53,025 nucleotides of DNA, taken from the IMG/VR virus record IMGVR_UViG_3300036389_000008, positions 1-53,025 of that record. One strand, written 5' to 3'. Within the stretch, counting starts at the first letter, position 1. Each line of letters begins with the position of its first letter. The stretch comes from a virus. The notes under the pieces were generated by a model, which was given only the letters and a program-made list of their open reading frames with translations, was not told the origin of the DNA and made no database searches. Made by a program: the position numbers and the translations under genes. Of this stretch, positions 32,254 through 41,707 are shown piece after piece.

Positions 32254-32829
32254 ATGATCTTCTACAATCGACAGCAGGCGAAGCAGTTTTTCCGGAAGCT
32301 GGGCCAGGAACTGAACGAGTTACGAAATCGAATCTTCGATACGGAGGCTGGTATTTCGGCTTACCATAAACTGCGCAATCAGGTTTTTCAGCAAAATGGC
32401 GCGGTCTGGACATTCGTCGCCGGAAGTACCAAACCTCTTACGCCGGGTCGGGTCATTGCCGCGCATACCGACAAAGGTGTAGGCCGCTGGGAGCGAGATA
32501 CGTCCCTGCTGAGTGACGATCTGTTAGTTCTCTATCCCAACCTGCCCAACTTCCAAAGCCAGACCCAGGCCGATGGTCGGTACCGCAAACTAGCGGATAA
32601 GGTACCCTACGCCGAACTGTCAGGAAAACCGGATTTGACCATTTACCAGACCCTAACCCAAACTGACAACCGGTACCGAAAGCTGGCCGATCAGGTTCCC
32701 TTTGCTGATCTGTCCGGTGCGCAGGCTGGCCTTTTGGCCCTGTTTCCAGAACTACGCTACAGCATCGGCGGGGCAGTACGGGGCGTGTATCCCCAATTCT
32801 CCGCCGAGTTTTCCGATGATTTTGCTTAA
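32254..32829 (+). CDS. Tail fibre protein with internal repeats (191 aa)
   Basis: N-terminal coiled coil (RKLGQELNELRNRIFD) and a linker motif. Two internal copies, residues about 103-124 and 134-155, share DxRYRKLADxVPxAxLSG with a 31-residue period, typical of repetitive fibre shafts. It starts 7 nt after the previous stop and precedes the large fibre gene. Confidence 0.55.
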   Translation: MIFYNRQQAKQFFRKLGQELNELRNRIFDTEAGISAYHKLRNQVFQQNGAVWTFVAGSTKPLTPGRVIAAHTDKGVGRWERDTSLLSDDLLVLYPNLPNFQSQTQADGRYRKLADKVPYAELSGKPDLTIYQTLTQTDNRYRKLADQVPFADLSGAQAGLLALFPELRYSIGGAVRGVYPQFSAEFSDDFA

Positions 32830-32844
32830 CCCCCACCCGCACCG

Positions 32845-34896
32845 ATGAGCGACAACCGACCCCTATTTCTTCAGGTATTCGACACCCTTGCGGCCGGGGC
32901 TGCCCGGTACTGGCCATGGCCGAAGAATCGCCTGGACCGCCCGGTTTTGTCGGGTAAAGCCAAAGAGCTGTTTTCGGCTTCGCTCCGCACCAATCCCGAT
33001 GGGCTAACCACCCAGCTCGTAACGGATCTGCCCGATGGTGCCCGGAGCGCCGAAGCGGCTGAAACGGACGATTTACAGGGCATTACCAACCAGGGCAACC
33101 AAACCGACGACCATCTGATCACAAACGGCTATACCATGGAACAGTTCCCCACTGTCGAGCAGGCGACACTAATAGCCGTCATCGACAACGACACCTACCC
33201 CAATTACAACCAGGGCACCAAGGATTTACAAGGTATTAAGGCCATGAGCCTGACCAACCTGGCGGCTCAGTTAAAACCACTGCTGGATGAGTTGCCAAGC
33301 GTTGATGCGCCGATCGCTTCGGTCATTGGTCGTTACCGGGTTGTGGCCGATGCAGTCAGTCTGAAAGAAATTCGAATCGGTGGGGTGCTCGGCCTGGCCA
33401 AAGGTTCGTCAACGCCCAAAAGCGTCACGGCCTATTATACCGATGGTTCGACGCAGGACGTCACCGGCTCCGCGTCCAAATCAGTGTCTAATGATGCGCT
33501 GGCCAGTTGGTCGTTGGATGGGACGCTTACGGCCGCAGCCGGTTTGGGCAATAATACCATCGTGCTGACAGCGACGTATCAGGGAAAGAGTTTTACCCAG
33601 ACTGTGGCCCTGTCGGGTGACACGGCACCCTACGAAGTGAGCCGGGGTTTTTCGGGTCTTGGGTCACTAACCGAAGGTAGCGGATTGAGCCTGAGCATTA
33701 ATGTGGTCTCGCACATGTCCTCCGGGCCGGACCAACCGTTTACAGGCGGGAAGACCTACAGCAAAGCCGACGAGTTTCCTCCGGGTGCGGGACTGACGCT
33801 GATCAGTGGTGGTGGGGTGAGCGTATCAGCCCCCAATGCCAACACGCTACAGGCCGATCAGGTGCGTCATATCCGGTGCATGTTTGATGATGGTACGGCC
33901 ATCGAAGGCGAAATCACCTTCGTCAATACCGACGATGTGAACTTGCCGATGACAGGCGTCTCGGGGTTTACGCCCCAACTCTTCGATACGCCCCTGGCCG
34001 CCAATGTCCTGCCGACCGGCTGGCTCAAACCCAACGGCGGCAGCTGGCAGGTGGGCAGTGGGGAACTGTGCCAAAATTCGGACAGCACCTACGACGATAA
34101 TTACGTGGCGGTGATCACCGAAAACGGCACCTACCAACCGGCTAACTCAACGATCATCAAAGCCATCATTACACCCCGCTCATTTACCAACAACAGCGAA
34201 ACAACCCGCTTTGGCGTCGGTCTTCGGCACGGCACCAGTGCCAATTCGGGCGGGTATAATCTACTTTTTTATAACAATACCGGTTACGTCGAATTCCTGC
34301 ACGATGGGCAGGCGCATGGGCCGCACTATGCTTTCAACTGGCAGGGAAATGTACAATACGGCTTTCTGCTGGAGTACATGGAAACGCCCGATGGGCTGGC
34401 TACGCTGCGGGGCCGCATCTGGAAGATGACCGATGTCGAACCGACCACCTACCCATACCAGTGGGTTGGCGTTCCTCGCCAGTCGGGTTACCCAGCCCTG
34501 ATTTTAGGTGCCTGCCTGACGGCGGGGGAGCCGTCCAAAGCCTGCTGTCAGGAAGTCTACACCTTCAAGCCTAATACGCCCCAGATTGATACGATCTGGT
34601 GTAAGCGCCGGGCGGATTCGTCGGGCAATATCAACATCAATCTCGTCGTACAGGGAACCGGCCGTTTTGAATACCAGATGGTCAAAACTCCGCTGGAGGA
34701 TTACGTCGGCTTCATCCTGCCCTCCGCGACCGAACCCACATCGGCCACCTCCGGATCGGTTATTTCCACCACGGCCAGCGACATGACTGACCCGGCTTCG
34801 GTGCGCATTCGGGTCGAAGGCGATGATTCGACGGCTCAAACCGTCCTTATTCCGGCCGCTACCAACACCTGGACTAAAGTTTATCAACGCTCATGA
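32845..34896 (+). CDS. Large tail fibre with Ig-like domain (683 aa)
   Basis: Residues about 172-256 resemble a bacterial Ig-like (Big_2) domain: TPKSVTAYYTDGSTQDVTGS, then WSLDGTLTAA and NTIVLTATYQGKSF. Later regions are beta-rich with Trp/Gly (WLKPNGGSWQVGSGELCQ), like concanavalin/laminin-G binding modules. Phage Ig-like domains often bind carbohydrate. The gene overlaps its successor by 4 nt (ATGA). Confidence 0.6.
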   Translation: MSDNRPLFLQVFDTLAAGAARYWPWPKNRLDRPVLSGKAKELFSASLRTNPDGLTTQLVTDLPDGARSAEAAETDDLQGITNQGNQTDDHLITNGYTMEQFPTVEQATLIAVIDNDTYPNYNQGTKDLQGIKAMSLTNLAAQLKPLLDELPSVDAPIASVIGRYRVVADAVSLKEIRIGGVLGLAKGSSTPKSVTAYYTDGSTQDVTGSASKSVSNDALASWSLDGTLTAAAGLGNNTIVLTATYQGKSFTQTVALSGDTAPYEVSRGFSGLGSLTEGSGLSLSINVVSHMSSGPDQPFTGGKTYSKADEFPPGAGLTLISGGGVSVSAPNANTLQADQVRHIRCMFDDGTAIEGEITFVNTDDVNLPMTGVSGFTPQLFDTPLAANVLPTGWLKPNGGSWQVGSGELCQNSDSTYDDNYVAVITENGTYQPANSTIIKAIITPRSFTNNSETTRFGVGLRHGTSANSGGYNLLFYNNTGYVEFLHDGQAHGPHYAFNWQGNVQYGFLLEYMETPDGLATLRGRIWKMTDVEPTTYPYQWVGVPRQSGYPALILGACLTAGEPSKACCQEVYTFKPNTPQIDTIWCKRRADSSGNININLVVQGTGRFEYQMVKTPLEDYVGFILPSATEPTSATSGSVISTTASDMTDPASVRIRVEGDDSTAQTVLIPAATNTWTKVYQRS

Positions 34897-37076
34897 GTAC
34901 TTTGCAAGAAAACGACATCATCGATGTTTTTTTAACGCCGGAGGGCGAACAGACCTTTCGGCTGATGCCAGCCGGTACCGATTGCTCGGTCGATCTAACC
35001 ACGCTCAGTCAGGCCATTAGTCTGGCCAGGTCGGGTGATCTGCTGGCCGCTTCGGCACTCCTGCCCGGTTATCATATTGAATCGCTGGGCTGCGCCTTTA
35101 ACGACGAGCTGTTTCTATTGACCAGCGATGCGGATTATACCGAAGTCGAGGCCGGTACCGGATCTGGCTTCGATTATTCCTACCAGCCGGCGATCGCAGC
35201 CGGTCAGGATTTCTTAGGCACACCCATTCAGACCTCGGCAGCACCACGGCTCACGGCCATTGCCCAGATCAAACCACGGCCCAAGGGCAACTGGTATCCC
35301 CTGCCGGAGCAGACTGCGCTGAACGTCGCTAAGCCCGACCGGATACCACCGTTTGTGGCGCGGGGCATGATCAGCTACGCTGGTGGTTTCTACAGTGAGG
35401 AGATCAATAACCAGTTCGACGAGCGGTTTACGCATTTCGCTGAATCGGCGCAGTGGCCGGGGGGTACGTATCCGACCACCCGCAAACGCATGATCGAGCA
35501 GGCCTTTTACCAGCAGGCCTGGGAATGCGCCAACGCGCTGGCTGATCCGAATTTTATCCAGAATGTGCCCGATCGGGACACCGTTCGCCAGCAGCTCTAC
35601 GACTGGAGCTCACGTCAGGCCAGCGGCCCGGACAATGGGTATGAAGGAAATCACATCCTGATCACTAGTGAAGAGGCCTGCAAATGGTACGCCCTCTACA
35701 TTTACCTGCTGTTCAATACGCCCGACTGGAAGGGAGCTGGCGTCGATGCTTTTTCGATCAATCAGGAGGTCAACACCCGGCGCGAGGAAGGCGGTTTGAC
35801 GGCCTACCAGCAGTGGTACCAGCAGGGGGCGTGGCTGGTGAAGTGGATTCTGTCCTGGGCGGCTACGGGTGGCAACAACACCATGATCAGCGTGCTGACT
35901 GACCACGGTAACCTGACTCACCCAAACCCCGAATACTACGCTGATCCGGTGAATGGCGATCCGAATCTGCCGGGCTACATGCATTACAGCACGATGCCCG
36001 AATACATCCGGGGGACGAGCCAGAGCGACCCGATCGGTAATACGACGCTGCTGTCGCAACAGGTCCGATCGGGCAAAGCGACCATCGGCTCGAATACCTA
36101 CTGCCGGGCTACGCGCTCAGCCAGCATGTTCGAGAAAAATTCGGATGGCACCTTTAAGATCGTCAATGGCGAGCCGGTTCTGCGCACCGATAAACGGACG
36201 GTGACCATCAACGGGCAAACCTGCATTCTGACCCGTTTTGATGGCTACCGGGCGCTGGTGGGACATTACAACATGCTGGCCCGGTATCTGGCGAATGATT
36301 TCTTTCTGGCGGGCTGTGTGCACCTGGCTGATTATAATACCCGCAAATCAGGCTACGAAGCGATCCAGCTATCGGGCGCTTACCGGCTGGATACCGAAGT
36401 GCCACCGGAAGTGGATCAGCTGGGACTATCGCCTGACGAGGTGGATTCGCTTAATAATCGTCCGCTCTATGGTCCCTGGGCCGAATCCTGGGCCTTCTGG
36501 CTGTATATGCATAACCCCATCATTCGGGGCTTTATGGAGAATCAGCCCATGACGGTGCTGGGGGCTGATAATGGCAAAAAGTCCAAAGCCAGAGCCTCAG
36601 TCGAGACGACGTTGAAGGGTTTCCAACGGGCGGCCAATTTCAACTGGCTGTTTACGGTACCACACAAGATCGGCTACGCCAAGCTGCCCATTTTCAAGAA
36701 TTACACCGATTTCACCAGTGAGCGGTATGAGCAGTTCTGGCGTAAACCGGCCATGCAGGTGCGGATTGCGACCAAAGACGGTCTGCCGACGTTGTGGTTT
36801 GCCGGTGAAATGCCCTGGCAGGATGAAGGCGTAATGACCGACGGCGTTTTGTGGGGTGATAACGGGGCTGGCGTAGTGACGCCGGGCTACAAAGTCACCT
36901 TCGACGGACCGATTTTAACGGCGGATTATTTCTCGCTACCCTCGGCAGCAACGGGCCTTTTGCCCAAGCACATCTACCTGCAGCTGACGGATATGACCGG
37001 CGAGCTGCTCACCTTCCGGTTTGACTACCGGGAAGCCCGCATTACCAATCACCCCACCCCTCCGTCACTAGCCTAG
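34893..37076 (+). CDS. Large tail protein, possible TIM-barrel-like domain (727 aa)
   Basis: Rich in Trp and Tyr. The centre (about 265-375) has strand-helix features reminiscent of glycoside hydrolase barrels (KGAGVDAFSINQEVNTRR, then LSWAATGGNNTMISVLTDHG), with acidic residues that could be catalytic. C-terminal strands end at 727. A polysaccharide-degrading tailspike is possible but rests on pattern only. The next gene begins 4 nt downstream. Confidence 0.5.
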   Translation: MSTLQENDIIDVFLTPEGEQTFRLMPAGTDCSVDLTTLSQAISLARSGDLLAASALLPGYHIESLGCAFNDELFLLTSDADYTEVEAGTGSGFDYSYQPAIAAGQDFLGTPIQTSAAPRLTAIAQIKPRPKGNWYPLPEQTALNVAKPDRIPPFVARGMISYAGGFYSEEINNQFDERFTHFAESAQWPGGTYPTTRKRMIEQAFYQQAWECANALADPNFIQNVPDRDTVRQQLYDWSSRQASGPDNGYEGNHILITSEEACKWYALYIYLLFNTPDWKGAGVDAFSINQEVNTRREEGGLTAYQQWYQQGAWLVKWILSWAATGGNNTMISVLTDHGNLTHPNPEYYADPVNGDPNLPGYMHYSTMPEYIRGTSQSDPIGNTTLLSQQVRSGKATIGSNTYCRATRSASMFEKNSDGTFKIVNGEPVLRTDKRTVTINGQTCILTRFDGYRALVGHYNMLARYLANDFFLAGCVHLADYNTRKSGYEAIQLSGAYRLDTEVPPEVDQLGLSPDEVDSLNNRPLYGPWAESWAFWLYMHNPIIRGFMENQPMTVLGADNGKKSKARASVETTLKGFQRAANFNWLFTVPHKIGYAKLPIFKNYTDFTSERYEQFWRKPAMQVRIATKDGLPTLWFAGEMPWQDEGVMTDGVLWGDNGAGVVTPGYKVTFDGPILTADYFSLPSAATGLLPKHIYLQLTDMTGELLTFRFDYREARITNHPTPPSLA

Positions 37077-37079
37077 TCC

Positions 37080-39110
37080 ATGAAAAAGTTACTCGTTTTT
37101 CTGTTTTCCCTGCTTTCCCTGACGGCTGTTGGTCAGGGAAAGCAGAAAGTGGAGGTTCGTAAAAAAGGCGCGGCCTTAAGCTCTCCACCGCTGTATACCG
37201 TCGAAGCCATTCGCGATAAAACCAAGTATCCGCTTGGTAGTCTGGCGATGACCAACAGCTTCACCACGGCCGCTGTATCGGGTGCGTTTAACCTGACGGT
37301 ACTCTGTGAGAGTGGTGCCCGGCCGGTGATCCCCAAAGGTACCCGGCCACCGACCGTTTCACCCTGCCCAACGAGCGCAGTATCCGCCACGAGCACCATC
37401 GGCCTGGCGGTTCGCTATACCTACGGAGCTAACAAGCTGCAGCTGCGCGGGTCGGGTACGGGTGAGTTTCAGATGATGATCGAGCCCGTCGACGGCCGCA
37501 CGCTTACGCTGTCGAATGAGCAGAACCCGGTGCTTCACCAGAGCCAGTTCTACTCGCCAGGCCTAGTCAATGACGGTAGTACGTATACGCTCGACTGGAC
37601 CTTTCAGGGCGTGCCACAGATCCCGCTGAAGCTATCGTTTCGCCGGGATGGGGTGACCTACGTCCGCACGATCACGCCCGTTGTCACGGCCACGGCCCAG
37701 CAGCTATTCGTAGCGGCTAACTCCAGTCCACCCACCACGACGCCAGCCTATTCGTCAACCTTTGCTCAGCTGTTTGTCTCGCAACCCGATCAGGGCTGGA
37801 GTGGCAGCGATGTAAAGACCATTTCGAACGGCAGACTTACGCTGGGCTTTAAGCGGTCGCTGGGGGCGGCTCTGTATTCGGCTATTTATAACCTGAAGGA
37901 GCACATTAACGATCTGATCGTTAATCCGAATGGTACGCCGATTTCGGACAAAGGCCGTCAGGATATGAAGTCGGTCTACCGATCTCCCCGCAGGGCGTTC
38001 CTGATCAACGGCTACAGCACGGTAACGGAAGGCTATGACACCGGCGATAACGGCGTGCAGGGTGGCAACAAAGATCCGCACTTCGATGTCTCGACAGTCT
38101 ACGCCAGCGCCATCTATGATCATCCGACGCTGGGGACGATGTTCTACGCCAAGTTCCGACCCAAAGTCTGGGGCGTACCCAACACCGACTGGACCGGAGT
38201 CATCGAGCAGTGGTTCTGGATGGATGGGAATGCCTGGGGGCAATACTACCGGATGGTCACTGAGCCGGGCTTTGAAGATCAGCGCCAGTTTAAATCTGAA
38301 GATCAGGAGAACCCGTCGATTTATGCCTGGGCCAGGTTTACCGATCAGCGCATTCCGGTCGGGACGCCAGGCTCAGGCTCGACGAATTTCTTTCCGAGCA
38401 ACTACCAGCAGGAGAATTTCTCGAAGAATATATTCTCCTCCGAGTGCCGGGCGGGCGTGTACGGGCAGGGAACGGGGCTGACCATTTATTCGCCCATCGA
38501 TGCTAATTACAAGGTCGGCCAGTTCAGCAATATCGACGATGGTCCCAATGGCCACGGCGCTTCCTACGTGGCTAACTGCGGCCAGCGTAACTACGACTCA
38601 CCGGGCACGTATGAGGATTGGGTGTTTGTCATTCTGGGTACGGAAAGTGAAGCCGTGGCCAAGATTGCCACCCTGCCGCCGATCGATCAGTCGGTTAATT
38701 TTCTCTTCAATACGGTCGATAATAAATGGCAGAACGGCGATTGCCGGGCTAAACTCGAAAACGGCCAGTGGACCGTCTACGTCGGTGATCAGAAGGAAGA
38801 CAATGGTCACTTCTCTACCAACGGCTCGTTTACTTCCCCGGTTCGGGCCTGGTCGAATCTAGCGGGCGCTACCCTCAAATTCGATATGGCGGTAACGGGT
38901 ACCGACCAGCTCCGTTTCACCTGGGATACACCCGGCGTGTCCGGCCAGAACCATCACGAAATGACGATCCCCGTCAACGGCGACGGGGTTCGGCGCACCT
39001 ACACCGTTACGCCGGCCTGGTCAGGTGTGATCAGTTGCTTCGGGCTTCAGGGCAACGATCACGTTCAGGCCGGCGTGGGCAAACTCATCATGTATTCTGT
39101 AACTAAATAA
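37080..39110 (+). CDS. Tail-region adhesin-like protein with Sec signal peptide (676 aa)
   Basis: Starts with a strong signal peptide, MKKLLVFLFSLLSLTAVGQ (about 1-19), followed by a long Thr/Ser/Pro-rich beta protein. Sequence such as VLHQSQFYSPGLVNDGS and repeated YxxP-type strands suggest extracellular modules. It is packed between fibre genes with tight spacing, yet a Sec signal is unusual for a virion protein. It may be a captured host surface protein, or a fibre exported in the lysogen. Confidence 0.6.
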   Translation: MKKLLVFLFSLLSLTAVGQGKQKVEVRKKGAALSSPPLYTVEAIRDKTKYPLGSLAMTNSFTTAAVSGAFNLTVLCESGARPVIPKGTRPPTVSPCPTSAVSATSTIGLAVRYTYGANKLQLRGSGTGEFQMMIEPVDGRTLTLSNEQNPVLHQSQFYSPGLVNDGSTYTLDWTFQGVPQIPLKLSFRRDGVTYVRTITPVVTATAQQLFVAANSSPPTTTPAYSSTFAQLFVSQPDQGWSGSDVKTISNGRLTLGFKRSLGAALYSAIYNLKEHINDLIVNPNGTPISDKGRQDMKSVYRSPRRAFLINGYSTVTEGYDTGDNGVQGGNKDPHFDVSTVYASAIYDHPTLGTMFYAKFRPKVWGVPNTDWTGVIEQWFWMDGNAWGQYYRMVTEPGFEDQRQFKSEDQENPSIYAWARFTDQRIPVGTPGSGSTNFFPSNYQQENFSKNIFSSECRAGVYGQGTGLTIYSPIDANYKVGQFSNIDDGPNGHGASYVANCGQRNYDSPGTYEDWVFVILGTESEAVAKIATLPPIDQSVNFLFNTVDNKWQNGDCRAKLENGQWTVYVGDQKEDNGHFSTNGSFTSPVRAWSNLAGATLKFDMAVTGTDQLRFTWDTPGVSGQNHHEMTIPVNGDGVRRTYTVTPAWSGVISCFGLQGNDHVQAGVGKLIMYSVTK

Positions 39111-39114
39111 GTCA

Positions 39115-41595
39115 ATGGCAGCGCTTTCGTTAACGGCACTCGTCGACCTGATCAAGGCTAAGTTTACCCTTACGGCCTATACGGACCGCATCACCGCGCA
39201 GTCGCTCCGGGATGTGAATCTGGCGATGGTGGATACCATTGCGTCATTCAAGAATTTAGCCAATAATCCCAAAGGAGCCTGGAACGCATCGACCAATACA
39301 CCAACCCTATCGGCAACCCCGTCAGCGGCTGGCGATGCCTACGACGTCTCCGTGGGTGGCACGCAATCGATCACCGGCACCTCAGAAACCTTTCAGGCCG
39401 GTGATATCATCAAATCCGATGGCACGCACTGGTACCGGATACCCAGTGTCAATGTACCCGCCGATGGGAGTGTGACCGACTCCAAGCTGGACTCGTTTGT
39501 AAAGGCCCGGCTGAATGCGATCACGACCATCAGCTTTAAAAATACCGGCGTGCCCAGCTTTGCCACCGGCCCAGGCTCGACGGCCGCTACGGTCACCTTT
39601 TCCAATAGCCTGCTGTCGGTTCGGGCTACCGACACCAGTAAGTTCGCAGCGGCCGTCAACTCAGCGGAGGTGCTCAGCGCCGTGGTATCGAACGTAAACA
39701 GCTTTGTCGTTGTCGGTACCGGGGCGGGTAAAACCTTCTTTGTGAACGTGGCCATCGGGGGTGATCTGGGTAAGCTGTATACGGTCAATTCGGGTGGATC
39801 GCTGAGCGTAGTGACACCCTTGGACGGCTTTTCGGCCATTAATGCGGGCAACAAAATAAAGGTTGCTTTTTCGCCTACCCAGGTCGTATTGACTAAATCC
39901 GGCGACGGAATTACTTGGTCACCGCTGGGTACAGTTGACCGCGCCTACGGCATTACCAGTGCGCGTATCGGTACGATCAATTTCAGCACCTCGATCATTG
40001 AGGACTTGACCTTCTCCGGCGTCGTGCTGACCGAGCAGGGCGTAAAAAGCGAAGTCGATCTATCCAGCATCGACCAGGCGAATGCGCTAAGCCGAACCGC
40101 GCAGGAGTTTGTCCTATTAGCCGATCCAGCCTCCCCCTCTGGGCTAAAGCGAATTCCCTCGGTGACCCTGTTTCCAGACGTGGCGGCCAACGGCAACAAA
40201 ATCACCTATGCCCAGAATCAGGCGGTCAGTTTTTCGCTGGCCAATAATCCGGGGGGTACGTTTAGCTTCAATTATGCGCCCAATGGACTGCTGCAGGTGA
40301 GCGCGGGAAATACCACCGGCACGGCCATCGCCAGCGCCATCACCGATCAGGAGGTGTCGCAGGCGTACCTGAATTTCTCAGCCGGAAAGCCAGGCTGGAT
40401 CGTCACCGGCGCGTCAGGCAGTGGCAATACTACACTGGTGTATTCGCTCAACATCAACAGCCCACTCGCTGAATTTATCGTCATCAATCAGGCGGGGGTG
40501 TTTTCCAACCTGGCTAACGTCGTGCCCGTCACTGGCGCAGCCCTAACGGGTAGTCAGTGCCGAATCGACTTTGCGGCAAGCACCATCAAGGTGTACGATT
40601 ACGTGAATGGCGCGTTCGTGCTGTGGGCAACCATCAATAAGTCTACGTATGGCATTACCCGCAACGTGACGGGTACCTGGGGGGCGGGCACCTTCGGCAA
40701 CCTGATCCGCTTCAGCTCGATCAACCTGGTGTATTCGGGGAATGGGCAGACGGTTGATCTAACGACCGTGGCCGAAGTGACCAATCTGGACGCTAACACA
40801 TTTGTTGGGCTGTATTCGCCAGGCGTTACGGCTGGGGTGGGTAAAACAACGCTGCCGAATCTGGCCACAGCGCTGGGGGTTCGGCGTGCCTGGGCCGGAA
40901 AGACGATTGTGCTGTACATGGATAGTATCTCCAGCAGCTACTATCCGGAATACGGGATTCAGTTATCGGCGAAAACCGGCGCCACGGTCATTTCCAAAGG
41001 CTATCCGGGATTGAACGTGGCGCAAACGGCCGATACCACAAAGCTCGATGATGTGGCCGCGCTGCATCCTGATTTGATTATTCTACTACCAGGTGGGAAC
41101 GATGACGGGGTTGCGGGAACGGTGGGTACGTTTTACGGAGCATCGGGCGAAACGATGGTAAATGATCCGAACCCATCGGCCCCATACGCGGGTACAAAGT
41201 ACATCGAAGCGATCGCCTACACGGTGCGGTATCTGAACAGCAAATTGTATGATTTCCGCATCGGCAACACGGGCCCGTATACCGGTGTCAAAAAGCCGCA
41301 GATCGTGCTGTGTAACGGACTACCGAGAAAGGTTTCCAGCAATGATCTGACAACGGCATCGAACAACCCAGCCAATCATTTGCGCAAAGCGACGGCCGTT
41401 CGAGAGATCTGTGACCGCTATCACCTAAAAATGGTCGACACGTTTCGGGGTTGCGGCTGGGACATGAGCCTGGAGCCCTACTTCGATCCGACGATTGATT
41501 ATCAACTGAACCGGGGTGTGCTCACCAATGACGGATTACACCCCAATGCCTACGGTTACGACCGCATCACTGACCTGGTTGTGGCTACGATATAG
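39115..41595 (+). CDS. Tail fibre with C-terminal SGNH/GDSL esterase domain (826 aa)
   Basis: N-terminal part (1-100) and middle are fibre-like beta repeats rich in Thr, Ser, Asn and Gly (GNKIKVAFSPTQVVLTKSGD; a related copy lies near 430-540). The C-terminal about 225 residues form an SGNH hydrolase: S604 in MDSIS, N662 in PGGND, and D806/H809 in DGLHPN. The first Gly of GDS is Met here. Such domains in tails usually remove acetyl groups from surface polysaccharides to clear the receptor. No signal peptide. Confidence 0.75.
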   Translation: MAALSLTALVDLIKAKFTLTAYTDRITAQSLRDVNLAMVDTIASFKNLANNPKGAWNASTNTPTLSATPSAAGDAYDVSVGGTQSITGTSETFQAGDIIKSDGTHWYRIPSVNVPADGSVTDSKLDSFVKARLNAITTISFKNTGVPSFATGPGSTAATVTFSNSLLSVRATDTSKFAAAVNSAEVLSAVVSNVNSFVVVGTGAGKTFFVNVAIGGDLGKLYTVNSGGSLSVVTPLDGFSAINAGNKIKVAFSPTQVVLTKSGDGITWSPLGTVDRAYGITSARIGTINFSTSIIEDLTFSGVVLTEQGVKSEVDLSSIDQANALSRTAQEFVLLADPASPSGLKRIPSVTLFPDVAANGNKITYAQNQAVSFSLANNPGGTFSFNYAPNGLLQVSAGNTTGTAIASAITDQEVSQAYLNFSAGKPGWIVTGASGSGNTTLVYSLNINSPLAEFIVINQAGVFSNLANVVPVTGAALTGSQCRIDFAASTIKVYDYVNGAFVLWATINKSTYGITRNVTGTWGAGTFGNLIRFSSINLVYSGNGQTVDLTTVAEVTNLDANTFVGLYSPGVTAGVGKTTLPNLATALGVRRAWAGKTIVLYMDSISSSYYPEYGIQLSAKTGATVISKGYPGLNVAQTADTTKLDDVAALHPDLIILLPGGNDDGVAGTVGTFYGASGETMVNDPNPSAPYAGTKYIEAIAYTVRYLNSKLYDFRIGNTGPYTGVKKPQIVLCNGLPRKVSSNDLTTASNNPANHLRKATAVREICDRYHLKMVDTFRGCGWDMSLEPYFDPTIDYQLNRGVLTNDGLHPNAYGYDRITDLVVATI

Positions 41596-41608
41596 CCTAA
41601 AAACAGAA

Positions 41609-41705
41609 AACAGTCTGGCTACTTGTGCAGGGCGCCCGGACTGTTCTCAAATGAGCTCATTGCCCGATCCTTTCCCGGAAGGAGCGTAACAAATAACGCT
41701 TCTTT
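41609..41705 (+). promoter_or_regulatory. Degenerate late leader copy 6 before the signal-peptide fibre gene
   Basis: AACAGTCTGG (41609-41618) pairs with CCGGACTGTT (41636-41645). Next, TCCCGGAAGG near 41673-41682 keeps CCGGA of the box. GAAGGAGCGT (41678-41687) pairs with ACGCTTCTTT (41696-41705), ten pairs with two wobbles, ending 2 nt before ATG 41708. No clear promoter. Confidence 0.45.
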
Positions 41706-41707
41706 CG

